From Thermaceae bacterium (GTDB taxonomy: Bacteria; Deinococcota; Deinococci; Deinococcales; Thermaceae): 37,333 nucleotides of DNA. Within the stretch, counting starts at the first letter, position 1. Each line of letters begins with the position of its first letter. A program made the translations under genes and the position numbers. Under the pieces are notes generated by a model. That model ran no database searches, was not told the DNA's origin, and saw only the letters and a program-made list of their open reading frames with translations. Positions 24,789-32,799 of the stretch are shown in pieces. The DNA lies in the NCBI GenBank assembly GCA_015478585.1, contig JADMIM010000029.1:1-37333 (forward strand). Reading direction: 5' to 3'.

Positions 24789-25056
24789 CAGAAGACTAAA
24801 CACGAGACGCGAGACGCTAAACGTCGAACAACTAACGCTGAAAGCCAAAGGCGCAGAGGGCCCAGAGCAAAGAGCTAAAGTCAAATACAAATACAAAGAG
24901 CCTTAAAGCTACACCAGGATGGCATAATTGTCCTATCAAGAAACACCGTCTGGGACGTGATTTGTTTTTTGACCTGCGACCTCAGACTCGAGACTTGTGA
25001 CAATGCCTTTAGCTCTCTGCTCTCAGCGTTAGGGGTTCGACGTTTGGCCCTTTGCC
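24789..25056. repeat. Right copy (B) of the inverted repeat, with long heptad-periodic flanks
   Basis: Positions 24851-24965 are the inverted partner of copy A. Heptad units run on both sides: ACGAGAC, GCGAGAC, GCTAAAC and GTCGAAC from about 24797, and GACCTGC, GACCTCA, GACTCGA, GACTTGT from about 24971 to the end of the next gene. The whole 436-bp gap 24621-25056 holds the pilM promoter and this repeat and no gene. Confidence 0.88.
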
Positions 25057-26064
25057 CTACAGAGCTTTGGCTACTGCTTCGGCAAACTGCATGGTGTTGG
25101 CGCTGCCTCCCAGATCGGGGGTGCGGGGGCCTTGGGCGAGTACGTGGTCTAGGGCTTTCTCGAGCCTCTGGGCGGCGGCGGCTTCCCCCAGGTGCTCGAG
25201 CATCATCACCGCCGAAAATAGTGTGGCAGCCGGGTTGGAAATACCTTTTCCAGCGATATCCGGGGCACTGCCGTGAACCGGCTCGAAGACTGCGTGCTCG
25301 AGGCCTATATTGCCGCTGGCAGCGATGCCCAGCCCACCCACTAAGCCCGCCGTGAGATCGGAGAGGATGTCACCGAAGAGGTTGGTGGTCACAATCACGT
25401 CGAAGCGCTCGGGAGCCCGCACCAACTGCATGGCGCAGTTGTCAATGATGATGTCCTGGGTTTTGACCTCGGGATATTTAGCGGCTTCACCCAGCGCAGT
25501 GTTCAAGAATAGCCCCTGGGTCACCGGCAGCACGTTGGCCTTGTGGGCGATATGCAGGCTTTTGCGGGGGCGGCTCTGGGCTAGCTTGGCGGCATATTCG
25601 CCGATGCGGGCGCTGGCTTTTTTGGTAATCACGGTATCGGCGATGGCGATTTCTCCGTTGAGATACATGCGCTCTTGCTCGACATAGAGTCCTTCGGTGT
25701 TCTCCCGCACCACCACCAAATCTACGCCTTCGCGGGAGCCTGGAACCGGGTGATGCCGTGCTGGACGCACATTAGCAAACAGGTCGAGCTTGCGCCTCAA
25801 GTAGCGAATCGCCCCGAAGAACCCTGCCACCTTGCGGGTTGGGCTGGTAGCCGCCCCGAACAGCGTGGCATCGGTGTGCGAGATAGCCTCGACGGTCTCG
25901 TCGGGCACAGAAGTTCCGATGCGCTCGAAGGTTTCCCAACCGGCTACGGCCTCGATAAACTCGAGTTTCACCCCGGCGGCTTCCAGGACTATCCTAGCCG
26001 CCGGAATTACTTCGTGCCCGATACCGTCGCCTTCGATTAGACAAATTTTATGGGTCTTGCTCAC
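25057..26064 (-). CDS. hicd: Homoisocitrate dehydrogenase
   Basis: A 335-residue beta-decarboxylating dehydrogenase of the alpha-aminoadipate lysine pathway: homoisocitrate plus NAD gives 2-oxoadipate. It follows the T. thermophilus enzyme almost throughout: [15 protein letters not shown] at 9-23, Arg87 in [12 protein letters not shown] at the substrate-specificity position, Tyr127 in [10 protein letters not shown], Lys175 in [10 protein letters not shown], and the NAD segment [14 protein letters not shown]. Isopropylmalate dehydrogenase is less likely because of these residues. The start is a GTG at 26064; TAGAAT lies 7 bases before it and no ribosome site is seen, so the message could be nearly leaderless. 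It is not next to other lysine genes here. Confidence 0.93.
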   Translation of the reverse strand: MSKTHKICLIEGDGIGHEVIPAARIVLEAAGVKLEFIEAVAGWETFERIGTSVPDETVEAISHTDATLFGAATSPTRKVAGFFGAIRYLRRKLDLFANVRPARHHPVPGSREGVDLVVVRENTEGLYVEQERMYLNGEIAIADTVITKKASARIGEYAAKLAQSRPRKSLHIAHKANVLPVTQGLFLNTALGEAAKYPEVKTQDIIIDNCAMQLVRAPERFDVIVTTNLFGDILSDLTAGLVGGLGIAASGNIGLEHAVFEPVHGSAPDIAGKGISNPAATLFSAVMMLEHLGEAAAAQRLEKALDHVLAQGPRTPDLGGSANTMQFAEAVAKAL

Positions 26065-26104
26065 GAGGGCTATTCTATCGTCAAAACTGGCTAAAAGCGC
26101 TTCT

Positions 26105-26737
26105 TCAAAAACGCAAATCTATATCCAGGGGCTCTTCGGCTTTGCGCTTGGCTCGCAGGCTCCCCTCGAGTAGGGTTAGGCCCACGCCAATCATCAAATA
26201 TATGTCGCCCAGGCTAATCACGTTGCGGTATCGCCAGATTTTTACAGGGATAATATCTCCTAAAACCCACAGTGGGCTGGTGGGGGTCATCAAGCTGTGG
26301 ATCGCATCCGCTTTGCGGGTCAGCCCGTCTAGGGCCGAATCCATGCCCGCTTGCTGCAAGGCCAGAGCACTCACCGGCATATGGCCGCCGTTGGCAAAGA
26401 TGACCAGGGTGTTGCACAAAAGCCCCAAAATCACAAACCACAACCCCCGCAGATGGGCATTGACCCATAGCCCATAACCCACCAGCAGTAGCACCCCCCC
26501 TTTTGCCAGTGGCCCGGCAATATCCGGCGAAACCAGATTTCTGCTGGTCGCAAAAGCCAAGCCGCCCTCGAGTAGGGCAGCCAGCACAAACACCCAGGCC
26601 GCTTTTAGTTCGAGGTTGGCAAGGTCGCGGAGACGGGCTCCGGCGAGTAGGGCGAGGGCAACTCCAATGAGGGCACTGGCGAGGAATAAGCTCGTAAGAA
26701 AACCTCCCGGTCTTTCCAGAGCGGATCCTCGAGCCAA
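26105..26737 (-). CDS. DUF5317 membrane protein
   Basis: A membrane protein with about five hydrophobic segments: [65 protein letters not shown] and [19 protein letters not shown]. The [13 protein letters not shown] and [20 protein letters not shown] segments are typical of the family, whose function is unknown. The start is uncertain: the TTG at 26737 lies deep in the HD-GYP gene (133-base overlap); a GGGAGG at about 26704-26709 would suit a start near 26690, but no ATG, GTG or TTG is in frame there. The overlap suggests coupling with the HD-GYP gene. Confidence 0.7.
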   Translation of the reverse strand: MARGSALERPGGFLTSLFLASALIGVALALLAGARLRDLANLELKAAWVFVLAALLEGGLAFATSRNLVSPDIAGPLAKGGVLLLVGYGLWVNAHLRGLWFVILGLLCNTLVIFANGGHMPVSALALQQAGMDSALDGLTRKADAIHSLMTPTSPLWVLGDIIPVKIWRYRNVISLGDIYLMIGVGLTLLEGSLRAKRKAEEPLDIDLRF

Positions 26738-28008
26738 ACCTGCTCGAAGATCTTTACGACTTCGGGGTCGAACTGCTTCCCCGCGAGCCCCATTATCTCA
26801 CCTAAGGCTACCTCCGGGGATTTGGCCTGAGCATACGAACGCCCCGCAGTCATGGCCTCATAAGCATCGGCCAGCGCCACGATTCTGGCCCAGGGGTGAA
26901 TTTTCGTGGTTTGTTGTTGGGTAGGATACCCAGTGCCGTCCCAGCGCTCGTGGTGATGCAGAATCACCTCTTTTACCCCTTTTGCCAAAAAGGGCAACAT
27001 CGGCTTCAATAATTCTACCCCACGTCTAGCATGGGTCTTGACCACCTCGAACTCGCCACGATCGAGCTTGGCGGGTTTGAGCAGCACCGCGTCGGGGATA
27101 GCCACCTTGCCGATATCGTGGATGCGCGAAGCATAGGTAATCCGCTTGATATCCGAGTCGTCGAAACCCATCCGCTTGGCCATATGGGCAGTAATAGCCG
27201 CAACCCGCTCGGAATGCCGACGGGTGAAAGGGTCTTTAGCATCTATAGTCTGTACCAACACCTCGATAGTGTTATCAAAAGCCTCCTCGAGCTTGACCTT
27301 TTCTTCCCAGTAGAAGCGAGAGAAATACAGCAAGAGCATCAGAAACAAAACTGTAAAACCCCCCCAACCCCCAATAAGCGGCGTGGTATAGGCTCGAGCC
27401 AGCAACAACCCCACGGGAGCCAGAATCAGAGAACTTTTCCAAAGCCAGCTAAAATTCCCAAACCAAACTTTTCGTAGAGTAGCCCCGGTAGCCAGATGAA
27501 TGACGTAGGTGACAGCAGAGATATTGATAAATAAAAAAGCTATTGAAGCCAGCATAATGCCGATGCCTTCGTTGAGATAAATACCGATACTGCCGGGGAT
27601 AATCTGACCGTGGGTCGTGGTTAAATTCCAGACCAATCCGCTGATGCCGGTAGCTATGGCTTGCTGGGTTCGATTAAAAAGGTCTTTGAACCAGGGGAAG
27701 GAGGGTTTGCCTGTATCTATATCAAAGCTGAATATAAAGACAAGCAAGGGGGCCATCCAAAGCGGTAGAGCAATGGATGAAGCCAAGGCAATCACAAATA
27801 GATGCGACATGCCAGCACTGAAAGGTAGTTTTACCTGGGTTCTTTTGCTGATAAACACCAAAATAGCCCAGAAAGCAGGGTCGAACCAACTGCTTGGATT
27901 TTGGTAGGCGAATGCGATTAAGAAGTATTCAACCGCTAAAAACCCAACTAGAAGAGAGGAGATGAACAAGAGAACTTTAGTTGGGGGAAGCTCCAAACGC
28001 TTTCGCAC
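26605..28008 (-). CDS. Membrane HD-GYP domain phosphodiesterase
   Basis: A 467-residue protein. The N-terminal 235 residues are a membrane sensor with about six to seven helices, including a QLK-type charged loop near 55-62; the C-terminal part is an HD-GYP domain with HDIGK at 297-301 and HHHERWDGTGYP at 351-362, preceded by KDPFTRRHSERV at 258-269. HD-GYP enzymes hydrolyse cyclic di-GMP (some cyclic GMP-AMP). All metal-binding His/Asp residues look intact, so it should be active. The start is a GTG at 28008 with TATACA about 10 bases before it. The last 45 residues ([20 protein letters not shown]) are Pro/Ser-rich. The nearby pil operon makes a role in pilus or surface behaviour thinkable. 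Confidence 0.9.
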   Translation of the reverse strand: MRKRLELPPTKVLLFISSLLVGFLAVEYFLIAFAYQNPSSWFDPAFWAILVFISKRTQVKLPFSAGMSHLFVIALASSIALPLWMAPLLVFIFSFDIDTGKPSFPWFKDLFNRTQQAIATGISGLVWNLTTTHGQIIPGSIGIYLNEGIGIMLASIAFLFINISAVTYVIHLATGATLRKVWFGNFSWLWKSSLILAPVGLLLARAYTTPLIGGWGGFTVLFLMLLLYFSRFYWEEKVKLEEAFDNTIEVLVQTIDAKDPFTRRHSERVAAITAHMAKRMGFDDSDIKRITYASRIHDIGKVAIPDAVLLKPAKLDRGEFEVVKTHARRGVELLKPMLPFLAKGVKEVILHHHERWDGTGYPTQQQTTKIHPWARIVALADAYEAMTAGRSYAQAKSPEVALGEIMGLAGKQFDPEVVKIFEQVWLEDPLWKDREVFLRAYSSPVPSLELPSPYSPEPVSATLPTSN

Positions 28009-28031
28009 AGGGCAAGTGTATAGCCAGTTTT

Positions 28032-28066
28032 AAAAAAACCAAGTGCAGGCATCACAAGCCTGCACT
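28032..28066 (-). terminator. Rho-independent terminator of the small-peptide gene
   Basis: On the minus strand AGTGCAGGC (28058-28066) and GCCTGCACT (28042-28050) form a perfect 9-bp stem with a 7-base loop, followed by TGGTTTTTTT. It lies 24 bases after the small gene's stop and just before the HD-GYP gene. Confidence 0.92.
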
Positions 28067-28089
28067 AAAAGTGTTTTTCTAGGTTGAGG

Positions 28090-28179
28090 TTATTTCCATT
28101 CAGCGCCAGCGCCAGCAGCCATTGCAAGAGCAATCAAGGAGGAAATTACCAGAGCGATTTTGAAGGCGACGTTTTTCAT
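28090..28179 (-). CDS. 29-residue signal-peptide-like small protein
   Basis: Starting at the ATG at 28179 with a strong GGGAGG 5 bases before it, the frame gives 29 residues: MKNVAFK, then a hydrophobic run IALVISSLIALAM, then AAGAGAEWK and a TAA stop. The shape is a signal peptide or single small membrane helix with an Ala-rich possible cleavage region, leaving a very short EWK-type end. It has its own promoter, a hairpin leader and a terminator, so it is a single-gene unit rather than a chance frame. I do not recognise a family. A secreted signalling peptide, a small membrane regulator or a leader for something else are all possible. Confidence 0.7.
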   Translation of the reverse strand: MKNVAFKIALVISSLIALAMAAGAGAEWK

Positions 28180-28200
28180 GATGTCCTCCCGGACGTGTTG

Positions 28201-28263
28201 TGGAAGCGGTTTTTTCTGCTTCCAACTGGGGGAGAGAATACCCATAAGACACCATGCCGTCAA
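28201..28263 (-). promoter_or_regulatory. Promoter and leader hairpin of the small-peptide gene
   Basis: On the minus strand TTGACG (28258-28263), a 17-base spacer and TATTCT (28235-28240) make a near-consensus sigma-A promoter. In the leader TGGAAGC (28218-28224) and GCTTCCA (28201-28207) form a perfect 7-bp stem with a 10-base A-rich loop, 16 bases before the ribosome site. Confidence 0.8.
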
Positions 28264-28726
28264 TAGGCAAAGCCACTCAAAGTCTTGATTTTGACCCAAT
28301 CAAAACTGCAATAAAAACACAAACTGCCAAATTTTGCGCCTGCAACGACAGGCTGAATAAAGCCTATCAAGCGCTTTGTCGGTACGCTGTGATATTTGAA
28401 CCAAAAATTTCGGGTCGGCGTTACGTACCAAGACCCAGTATGGGTTATATGGGTTAGTTGTGGGTGAACGAAGGAGAGTTGAAATAGGGCTTGATAAGGA
28501 GAGTTGAAATAGGGCTTGATGATGTTGGGTGGTGTTATATCCTGCTTTTTGGGATGGGGCTAGGGGAGGTTTGGCAGTTTGCTCGAGTGGGAATTGATCG
28601 CGAGATTTCATCTTGGCTTCTTGAAAGCGTTTCAAACTCATAGTTTGGTGGTTTTACTTGACCTGGAATACCAACACGGCACAGTACAAACAACGACTCG
28701 CAACTTGGTTGACACAAGGAGCCGAT
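28264..28726. other. 463-bp gene-free region before the KimA-like gene
   Basis: No gene can be supported here. It is AT-richer than its neighbours. It holds a perfect 25-bp tandem duplication at 28471-28520 and a TTGACC at 28658-28663 that could be a -35 element for the transporter, with no good -10 at the right distance. I could not match it to the c-di-AMP riboswitch that precedes many kimA genes in Firmicutes. Confidence 0.5.
28471..28520. repeat. Perfect 25-bp tandem duplication
   Basis: 28471-28495 and 28496-28520 are identical; the unit begins AAGGAGAGTTGAAATAGG and ends GCTTGAT. It lies about 200 bp before the KimA-like transporter gene, in its upstream region. Two adjacent identical copies could be paired binding sites or a recent slippage product. 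Confidence 0.9.
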
Positions 28727-30598
28727 ATGGTTGGCGATAGCTACAAACCTGCCCAAGAGGTTCACTCGACGAATCCCTGGTGGCGGGTGATGTGCCTGAC
28801 TGGGGTGGACTACTTTTCCACCTTGGGATATCAGCCAGGAATAGCGGCACTTGCAGCGGGGGCGCTTTCTCCCATAGCTACCTTGATTCTGGTGCTAGTA
28901 ACCTTGTTTGGGGCACTGCCCATGTACCGCCGGGTGGCTCAAGAAAGCCCGCACGGCAATGGTTCGATTTCGATGCTGGGGCATCTGCTCGAGGGCTGGT
29001 GGAACAAACTGCTGATCCTGGCCCTGCTGGGTTTTTTGGCTACCGACTTTGTTATCACCATCACCCTTTCCGCTGCCGACGCTTCGGCTCACATCATCGA
29101 AAACCCTTTTGCGCCGCACTGGTTGAATCACCCGGTGCTTATCACCCTAGTGCTGGTGGCCTTGTTGGGGGCGATATTTCTGATGGGTTTCCGCGAGGCT
29201 ATTGGAGTTGCGGTGCTCTTGGTGGTGGCTTATTTGGCCTTGAATGTGGTGGTGGTGGTGGTGGGTTTTCAGCAGTTGGTTCAACAGCCCCATCTGATAC
29301 CCGACTGGGCGCGGTTGCTGAGCATCAACTATGCCGACCCGCTCGCGGTGACAGTAGCCGCTCTGCTGGTCTTTCCGCGATTGGCTCTGGGACTTTCGGG
29401 TTTCGAGACCGGGGTGGCGGTTATGCCGCAAGTTAAGGGTGATCCTGGTGATAATCCTGGGTATCCCCAAGGCCGTATCCGCAACACCCAGAAGTTATTG
29501 ACCACAGCAGCTTTGATCATGAGCGTGCTGCTGGTGACGACCAGCCTGATTACCATTTTGCTGATTCCCGCACAGGCTTTTCAGAGTGGTGGTGAGGCCA
29601 ACGGGCGAGCCCTGGCCTATTTGGCCCACCGCTATTTGGGCAATGTCTTTGGCACGGTCTACGACATCAGCACCATCCTGATTTTGTGGTTTGCGGGGGC
29701 CAGTGCCATGGCGGGCCTCTTGAATATCGTGCCCCGCTATTTGCCGCGCTTTGGTATGGCCCCCGAGTGGGCCGGGGCTACCCGCCCCCTGACCCTGGTG
29801 TTTACCCTGATTTGCTTCGTTGTGACCCTGATTTTTAGGGCTAGTGTGGATGCCCAGGCTTCGGCTTATGCCACCGGGGTACTGGTGGTGATGACCTCGG
29901 CAGCAGTGGCGGTTACGCTCTCAGCACACCGTAAAGGTCAGCGCACCGCAGCCGTGGCCTTCGCGTTTATCGGGGTGATTTTGCTATACACCCTGGTGGT
30001 CAACGTAGCCGAACGCCCAGAAGGTCTTCAGATTGCTACAGTGTTTATTGCCAGCATTCTGGTAGTGTCTTTTTTATCTCGCCTGTATCGTGCGCTCGAG
30101 CTGCGGGTGGAAAAAGTTCAACTCGACCCCCTGGCCGAGCACTTTTTGCGGGATGGGGTGAGCGAGGTGCGGCTGATCGCACATCACCGTCAGCATGGTG
30201 CGGCCTACGAGTACAGCCAGAAGGAAAGGCGCATACGCCAGGAAACCCATCTGCCCGAGGATGAGTCGGTTTTGTTTGTCGAGGTTGGGGTGGTGGATGC
30301 CTCGGAGTTTTCGGGGGTGCTCAAGGTGCGGGGGGTAGAAGTAGGCGAGCATCGTATCTTGCGCACGGAGTCTAGCGCCGTACCTAACGCTATTGCTGCC
30401 CTAGGCCTATATCTGCGCGAGCGAACCGGCAAGGCCCCACACATCTATTTCGAGTGGGGCGAACGAAGCCCCTTGCAAGCGGCTTTGCGCTTCGTTTTGT
30501 TTGGGGAGGGTGACGTACCGACTGTAACCCGTGAAATCTTGCGCCGGGCCGAACCCAACCCCGAGCTGCGCCCTGCTACCCATGTAGGTGGCCGCTAG
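28727..30598 (+). CDS. KimA-like (YdaO-type) potassium transporter of the APC superfamily
   Basis: A 623-residue membrane transporter. The N-terminal block [20 protein letters not shown], then [20 protein letters not shown] and [20 protein letters not shown], matches the Bacillus KimA family of proton-coupled high-affinity potassium importers. About 12 membrane segments follow up to residue 450, and the C-terminal 170 residues form a cytosolic domain ([40 protein letters not shown]). The ATG at 28727 is chosen because AAGGAG lies 6 bases before it; an upstream TTG at 28658 would add 23 non-hydrophobic residues. Amino-acid permease is an older name for the family; potassium is inferred from the relatives. 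Confidence 0.85.
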   Translation: MVGDSYKPAQEVHSTNPWWRVMCLTGVDYFSTLGYQPGIAALAAGALSPIATLILVLVTLFGALPMYRRVAQESPHGNGSISMLGHLLEGWWNKLLILALLGFLATDFVITITLSAADASAHIIENPFAPHWLNHPVLITLVLVALLGAIFLMGFREAIGVAVLLVVAYLALNVVVVVVGFQQLVQQPHLIPDWARLLSINYADPLAVTVAALLVFPRLALGLSGFETGVAVMPQVKGDPGDNPGYPQGRIRNTQKLLTTAALIMSVLLVTTSLITILLIPAQAFQSGGEANGRALAYLAHRYLGNVFGTVYDISTILILWFAGASAMAGLLNIVPRYLPRFGMAPEWAGATRPLTLVFTLICFVVTLIFRASVDAQASAYATGVLVVMTSAAVAVTLSAHRKGQRTAAVAFAFIGVILLYTLVVNVAERPEGLQIATVFIASILVVSFLSRLYRALELRVEKVQLDPLAEHFLRDGVSEVRLIAHHRQHGAAYEYSQKERRIRQETHLPEDESVLFVEVGVVDASEFSGVLKVRGVEVGEHRILRTESSAVPNAIAALGLYLRERTGKAPHIYFEWGERSPLQAALRFVLFGEGDVPTVTREILRRAEPNPELRPATHVGGR

Positions 30599-30689
30599 AG
30601 CGCTTTTCGACCTTTTACAGCATGAGATGCCATCTGTGCAGTGATATTGTTGCGTACCATGGGCAAAGTAATTCAAAACCGCGATAAGG

Positions 30690-30887
30690 GCTCGAGCCGC
30701 TCGGATACGTGCTTTTCGATGGTCTGGCACATCCCCTGGAAGTTGCCAGAGACCTCCGAAGCCCCAGGCCCTCGAGGTAAGCCGTTCGCTGTGCGTCATA
30801 GGCCAAGCCTTCTTTTGTGAAGTGGGAATCGCTGTCCACTTCCACTACCAGCTTTGCCCCAGCACAGTAGGTGCAACAACAATCCAT
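30690..30887 (-). pseudogene. Second decayed DUF559 endonuclease gene
   Basis: On the minus strand AKLVVEVDSDSHFTKEGLAY, DAQRTAYLEGLGLR is the core of a DUF559 protein. Where VLRFWNHE should follow, about 20 bases are missing and the frame changes; EVSGNFQGMCQTIEKHV, the usual end, continues in another frame to about 30690. The N-terminal half is absent: upstream codons read as unrelated Cys-rich sequence. It is a remnant, in a gap between kimA and the secreted-protein gene. Confidence 0.75.
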
Positions 30888-30924
30888 CCCGGCCTACCGC
30901 CGTCACCTCACCCATAAATTGTCT

Positions 30925-32061
30925 TTATGGGGTGCTGCCGGTGCCATCGCTGGCGTTGGGGTCGAAGAGCAAGAGCCGCAAGGGGTAGTTAGAGCCGGAG
31001 GCGGGCAGTGTGGAGAGGGTGACGGTTTGTTGGGCACCGGGCGGGAGGGTGAACTGCCCCAGCTTGAAGCTATCTCCAGGGCGCAGGAGGGGAAGTTCGA
31101 TAGGCTGGCCCTCGAGCCATACCATCCCCCGCGCCGCCCCACCGTCGGCAGTGAGTTGCAGCCCCACGCTATGAACTACCTTGCTGGGGTTATTCAGCTC
31201 GAGGGTATAGGTATAAAGCTGGCCCCAACTGCCGCGAATCTTCTTGCCGTTGCCCGCTTGGAAGGTGCCTTCACCCAGGCTGAGCTGGAGTGAGCTACCA
31301 GCGGTATAGCTGCGCTGCACGCGGGTCTCGAGGCTGCCCAGGCGATATACCGGCCCGTTACTATAGGTCTCTAGGGGTGGTTCATCCTCTCCCGGAGCTT
31401 TGGCGTACACGTCCAGCACGGCGCTGGGGCCTTGGGTAACGATAGCCTCGAGCAACCCACTGACCACCTGTTTGCTGCCCATAACCACTTGGCTTAGCTC
31501 GAGTTGGCTGCCCGGCAGAAGCTCAACCAGTTGCCCGACCCGGCCCCAGTACAACTCGAGCCAGCGCTTGGTGGCGATATGCCCGGCATAAATCTCGTCG
31601 GCTACGGGGCCTGCCCAAGCATCGCTAACCCACACCCAGACCTCTTCCTGCGAGGGATTGGACAAGCGCAGGTGCAGCTCGAGCGGGGTGGAGGCGGTGT
31701 TCTTGTGGTGATACACCAGCCGTATGCCCGCATTCGCACCAAACTGGTAATGAAAAAGTCCGCGCGTGGCGGAGATATTTTCGGGGTCGTTGGAGAGCAA
31801 AAGCTGAGTAGCGTGGCTATTGGGGGCGGGCACCTGGCTCAAGGTGAGGGTGGTGGCTCCTACAGCTAAAGTGCGCTGCTGTTCAAGCTCGAGAGGAGGC
31901 TGAGCCGGGATATTGAGGCCACTCAGGCCGTTCCAGACCAGCACCCGCTGGGCGGCTTGTTGGATAAAGCTCGAGGGAATCGGGTCGCCGGTGAGCCAGA
32001 CCTCGGGCGCACCCTGGCCCCAAGCCAAACCCAATAGGAGGAGCAATCCCAGCAGTCTCAT
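30925..32061 (-). CDS. Secreted protein of unknown function
   Basis: A 378-residue protein with a clear signal peptide (MRLLGLLLLLGLAWG, cut near residue 15-17) and no other membrane segment. The body is rich in beta-strand-like stretches (LVYHHKNTASTPLELHLRLS, YTYTLELNNPSKVVHSVGLQ, LLRPGDSFKLGQFTLPPGAQ), suggesting repeated beta-sandwich domains, one near 95-190 and one near 285-365. No catalytic motif or cell-wall anchor is seen and I do not recognise a family. It stands alone; the next gene in the same direction is 200 bp away. Confidence 0.7.
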   Translation of the reverse strand: MRLLGLLLLLGLAWGQGAPEVWLTGDPIPSSFIQQAAQRVLVWNGLSGLNIPAQPPLELEQQRTLAVGATTLTLSQVPAPNSHATQLLLSNDPENISATRGLFHYQFGANAGIRLVYHHKNTASTPLELHLRLSNPSQEEVWVWVSDAWAGPVADEIYAGHIATKRWLELYWGRVGQLVELLPGSQLELSQVVMGSKQVVSGLLEAIVTQGPSAVLDVYAKAPGEDEPPLETYSNGPVYRLGSLETRVQRSYTAGSSLQLSLGEGTFQAGNGKKIRGSWGQLYTYTLELNNPSKVVHSVGLQLTADGGAARGMVWLEGQPIELPLLRPGDSFKLGQFTLPPGAQQTVTLSTLPASGSNYPLRLLLFDPNASDGTGSTP

Positions 32062-32260
32062 GGTTTGAACTTTACCCCAGGTGGCTCTATAGAGGGATAA
32101 AAGGTATTAAGGGCTCTTAAGCATCGTCCAAATTAGCCCCGAACCTATCGCGGTTCTCTGCTCAGATGGGCACAGTCAATAGGCCCAGGCTATCCCAAGG
32201 TTCTTTGCGAAAACCGCTCTAGTGGCTTTACTTGGGCAGTATGGGGGCGCACAGACTTGC

Positions 32261-32740
32261 TTACCAACCTTTGGTTCCCCCACCGCCCTTGTATGGCCCT
32301 ACCAGGTCTCGAGTAATCCAGCCGCCATAAAACCCTCCGGCTTGGGGATGGGCTTTTTCGCCATCCACGAAACCCTCGAGCGGGTCTAGATAAAAGGCCA
32401 GATATCCAGCAAGGGCCTGGAATCCAACCGAAGGCTGTGGGTAGCTCCAGGCAATATTCGGCAGAACCTGACCACTTGCCCGCAGCGTCCAGTACGAGGC
32501 TGAGCCCTTCCACTCGCAGAAGCTGTGGCCTGAGGCAGGCTCGAGCAAATCCATGCGAATATCTGCCTGCGGGACATAGTAAACCGGTGGGTGGCTGGTC
32601 TCGAGCACCCGGTAGGCCTGGGTGGTATCGGCGATGAGGAGATTGCCCAGCCTGACCTGGACGCGCTTGGGGGTGGCCTCGAGCCGGGGTGGACGCGGAT
32701 AATCCCATACTGACTCTTGATTGGGCTGAAGATGGGGCAT
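32261..32740 (-). CDS. DUF427 domain protein
   Basis: A 159-residue protein with the DUF427 pattern: VWDYPRPPRLEATPKRVQVR, ETSHPPVYYVPQADIRMDLL, SFCEWKGSASYWTL and, later, AGYLAFYLDPLEGFVDGEK. Members are small beta-rich proteins of unknown function. The ATG at 32740 is chosen; a TTG two codons earlier is also possible and neither has a ribosome site. It is divergent from the histidine kinase with about 60 bp between. Confidence 0.85.
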   Translation of the reverse strand: MPHLQPNQESVWDYPRPPRLEATPKRVQVRLGNLLIADTTQAYRVLETSHPPVYYVPQADIRMDLLEPASGHSFCEWKGSASYWTLRASGQVLPNIAWSYPQPSVGFQALAGYLAFYLDPLEGFVDGEKAHPQAGGFYGGWITRDLVGPYKGGGGTKGW

Positions 32741-32784
32741 GAACAAAGTTTAGAGGCTTCAGGGTGGTTCTCACAGTGGAGCGG

Positions 32785-32790
32785 TACAAT
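32785..32790 (+). promoter_or_regulatory. Candidate -10 element of the two-component system
   Basis: TACAAT at 32785-32790 ends 9 bases before the ATG at 32800, so the kinase message would be leaderless or nearly so. No good -35 is seen. Confidence 0.4.
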
Positions 32791-32799
32791 TCAAGGCAG

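Noticed and set aside
28300-28641. A 113-codon minus-strand frame in the region before the KimA-like gene
   Set aside because: No ribosome site, no recognisable domain, and it runs through the 25-bp tandem duplication.
28264-28726. A c-di-AMP (ydaO) riboswitch before the KimA-like gene
   Set aside because: I looked for the conserved pseudoknot sequences and did not find them; a covariance search would be needed to exclude it fully.
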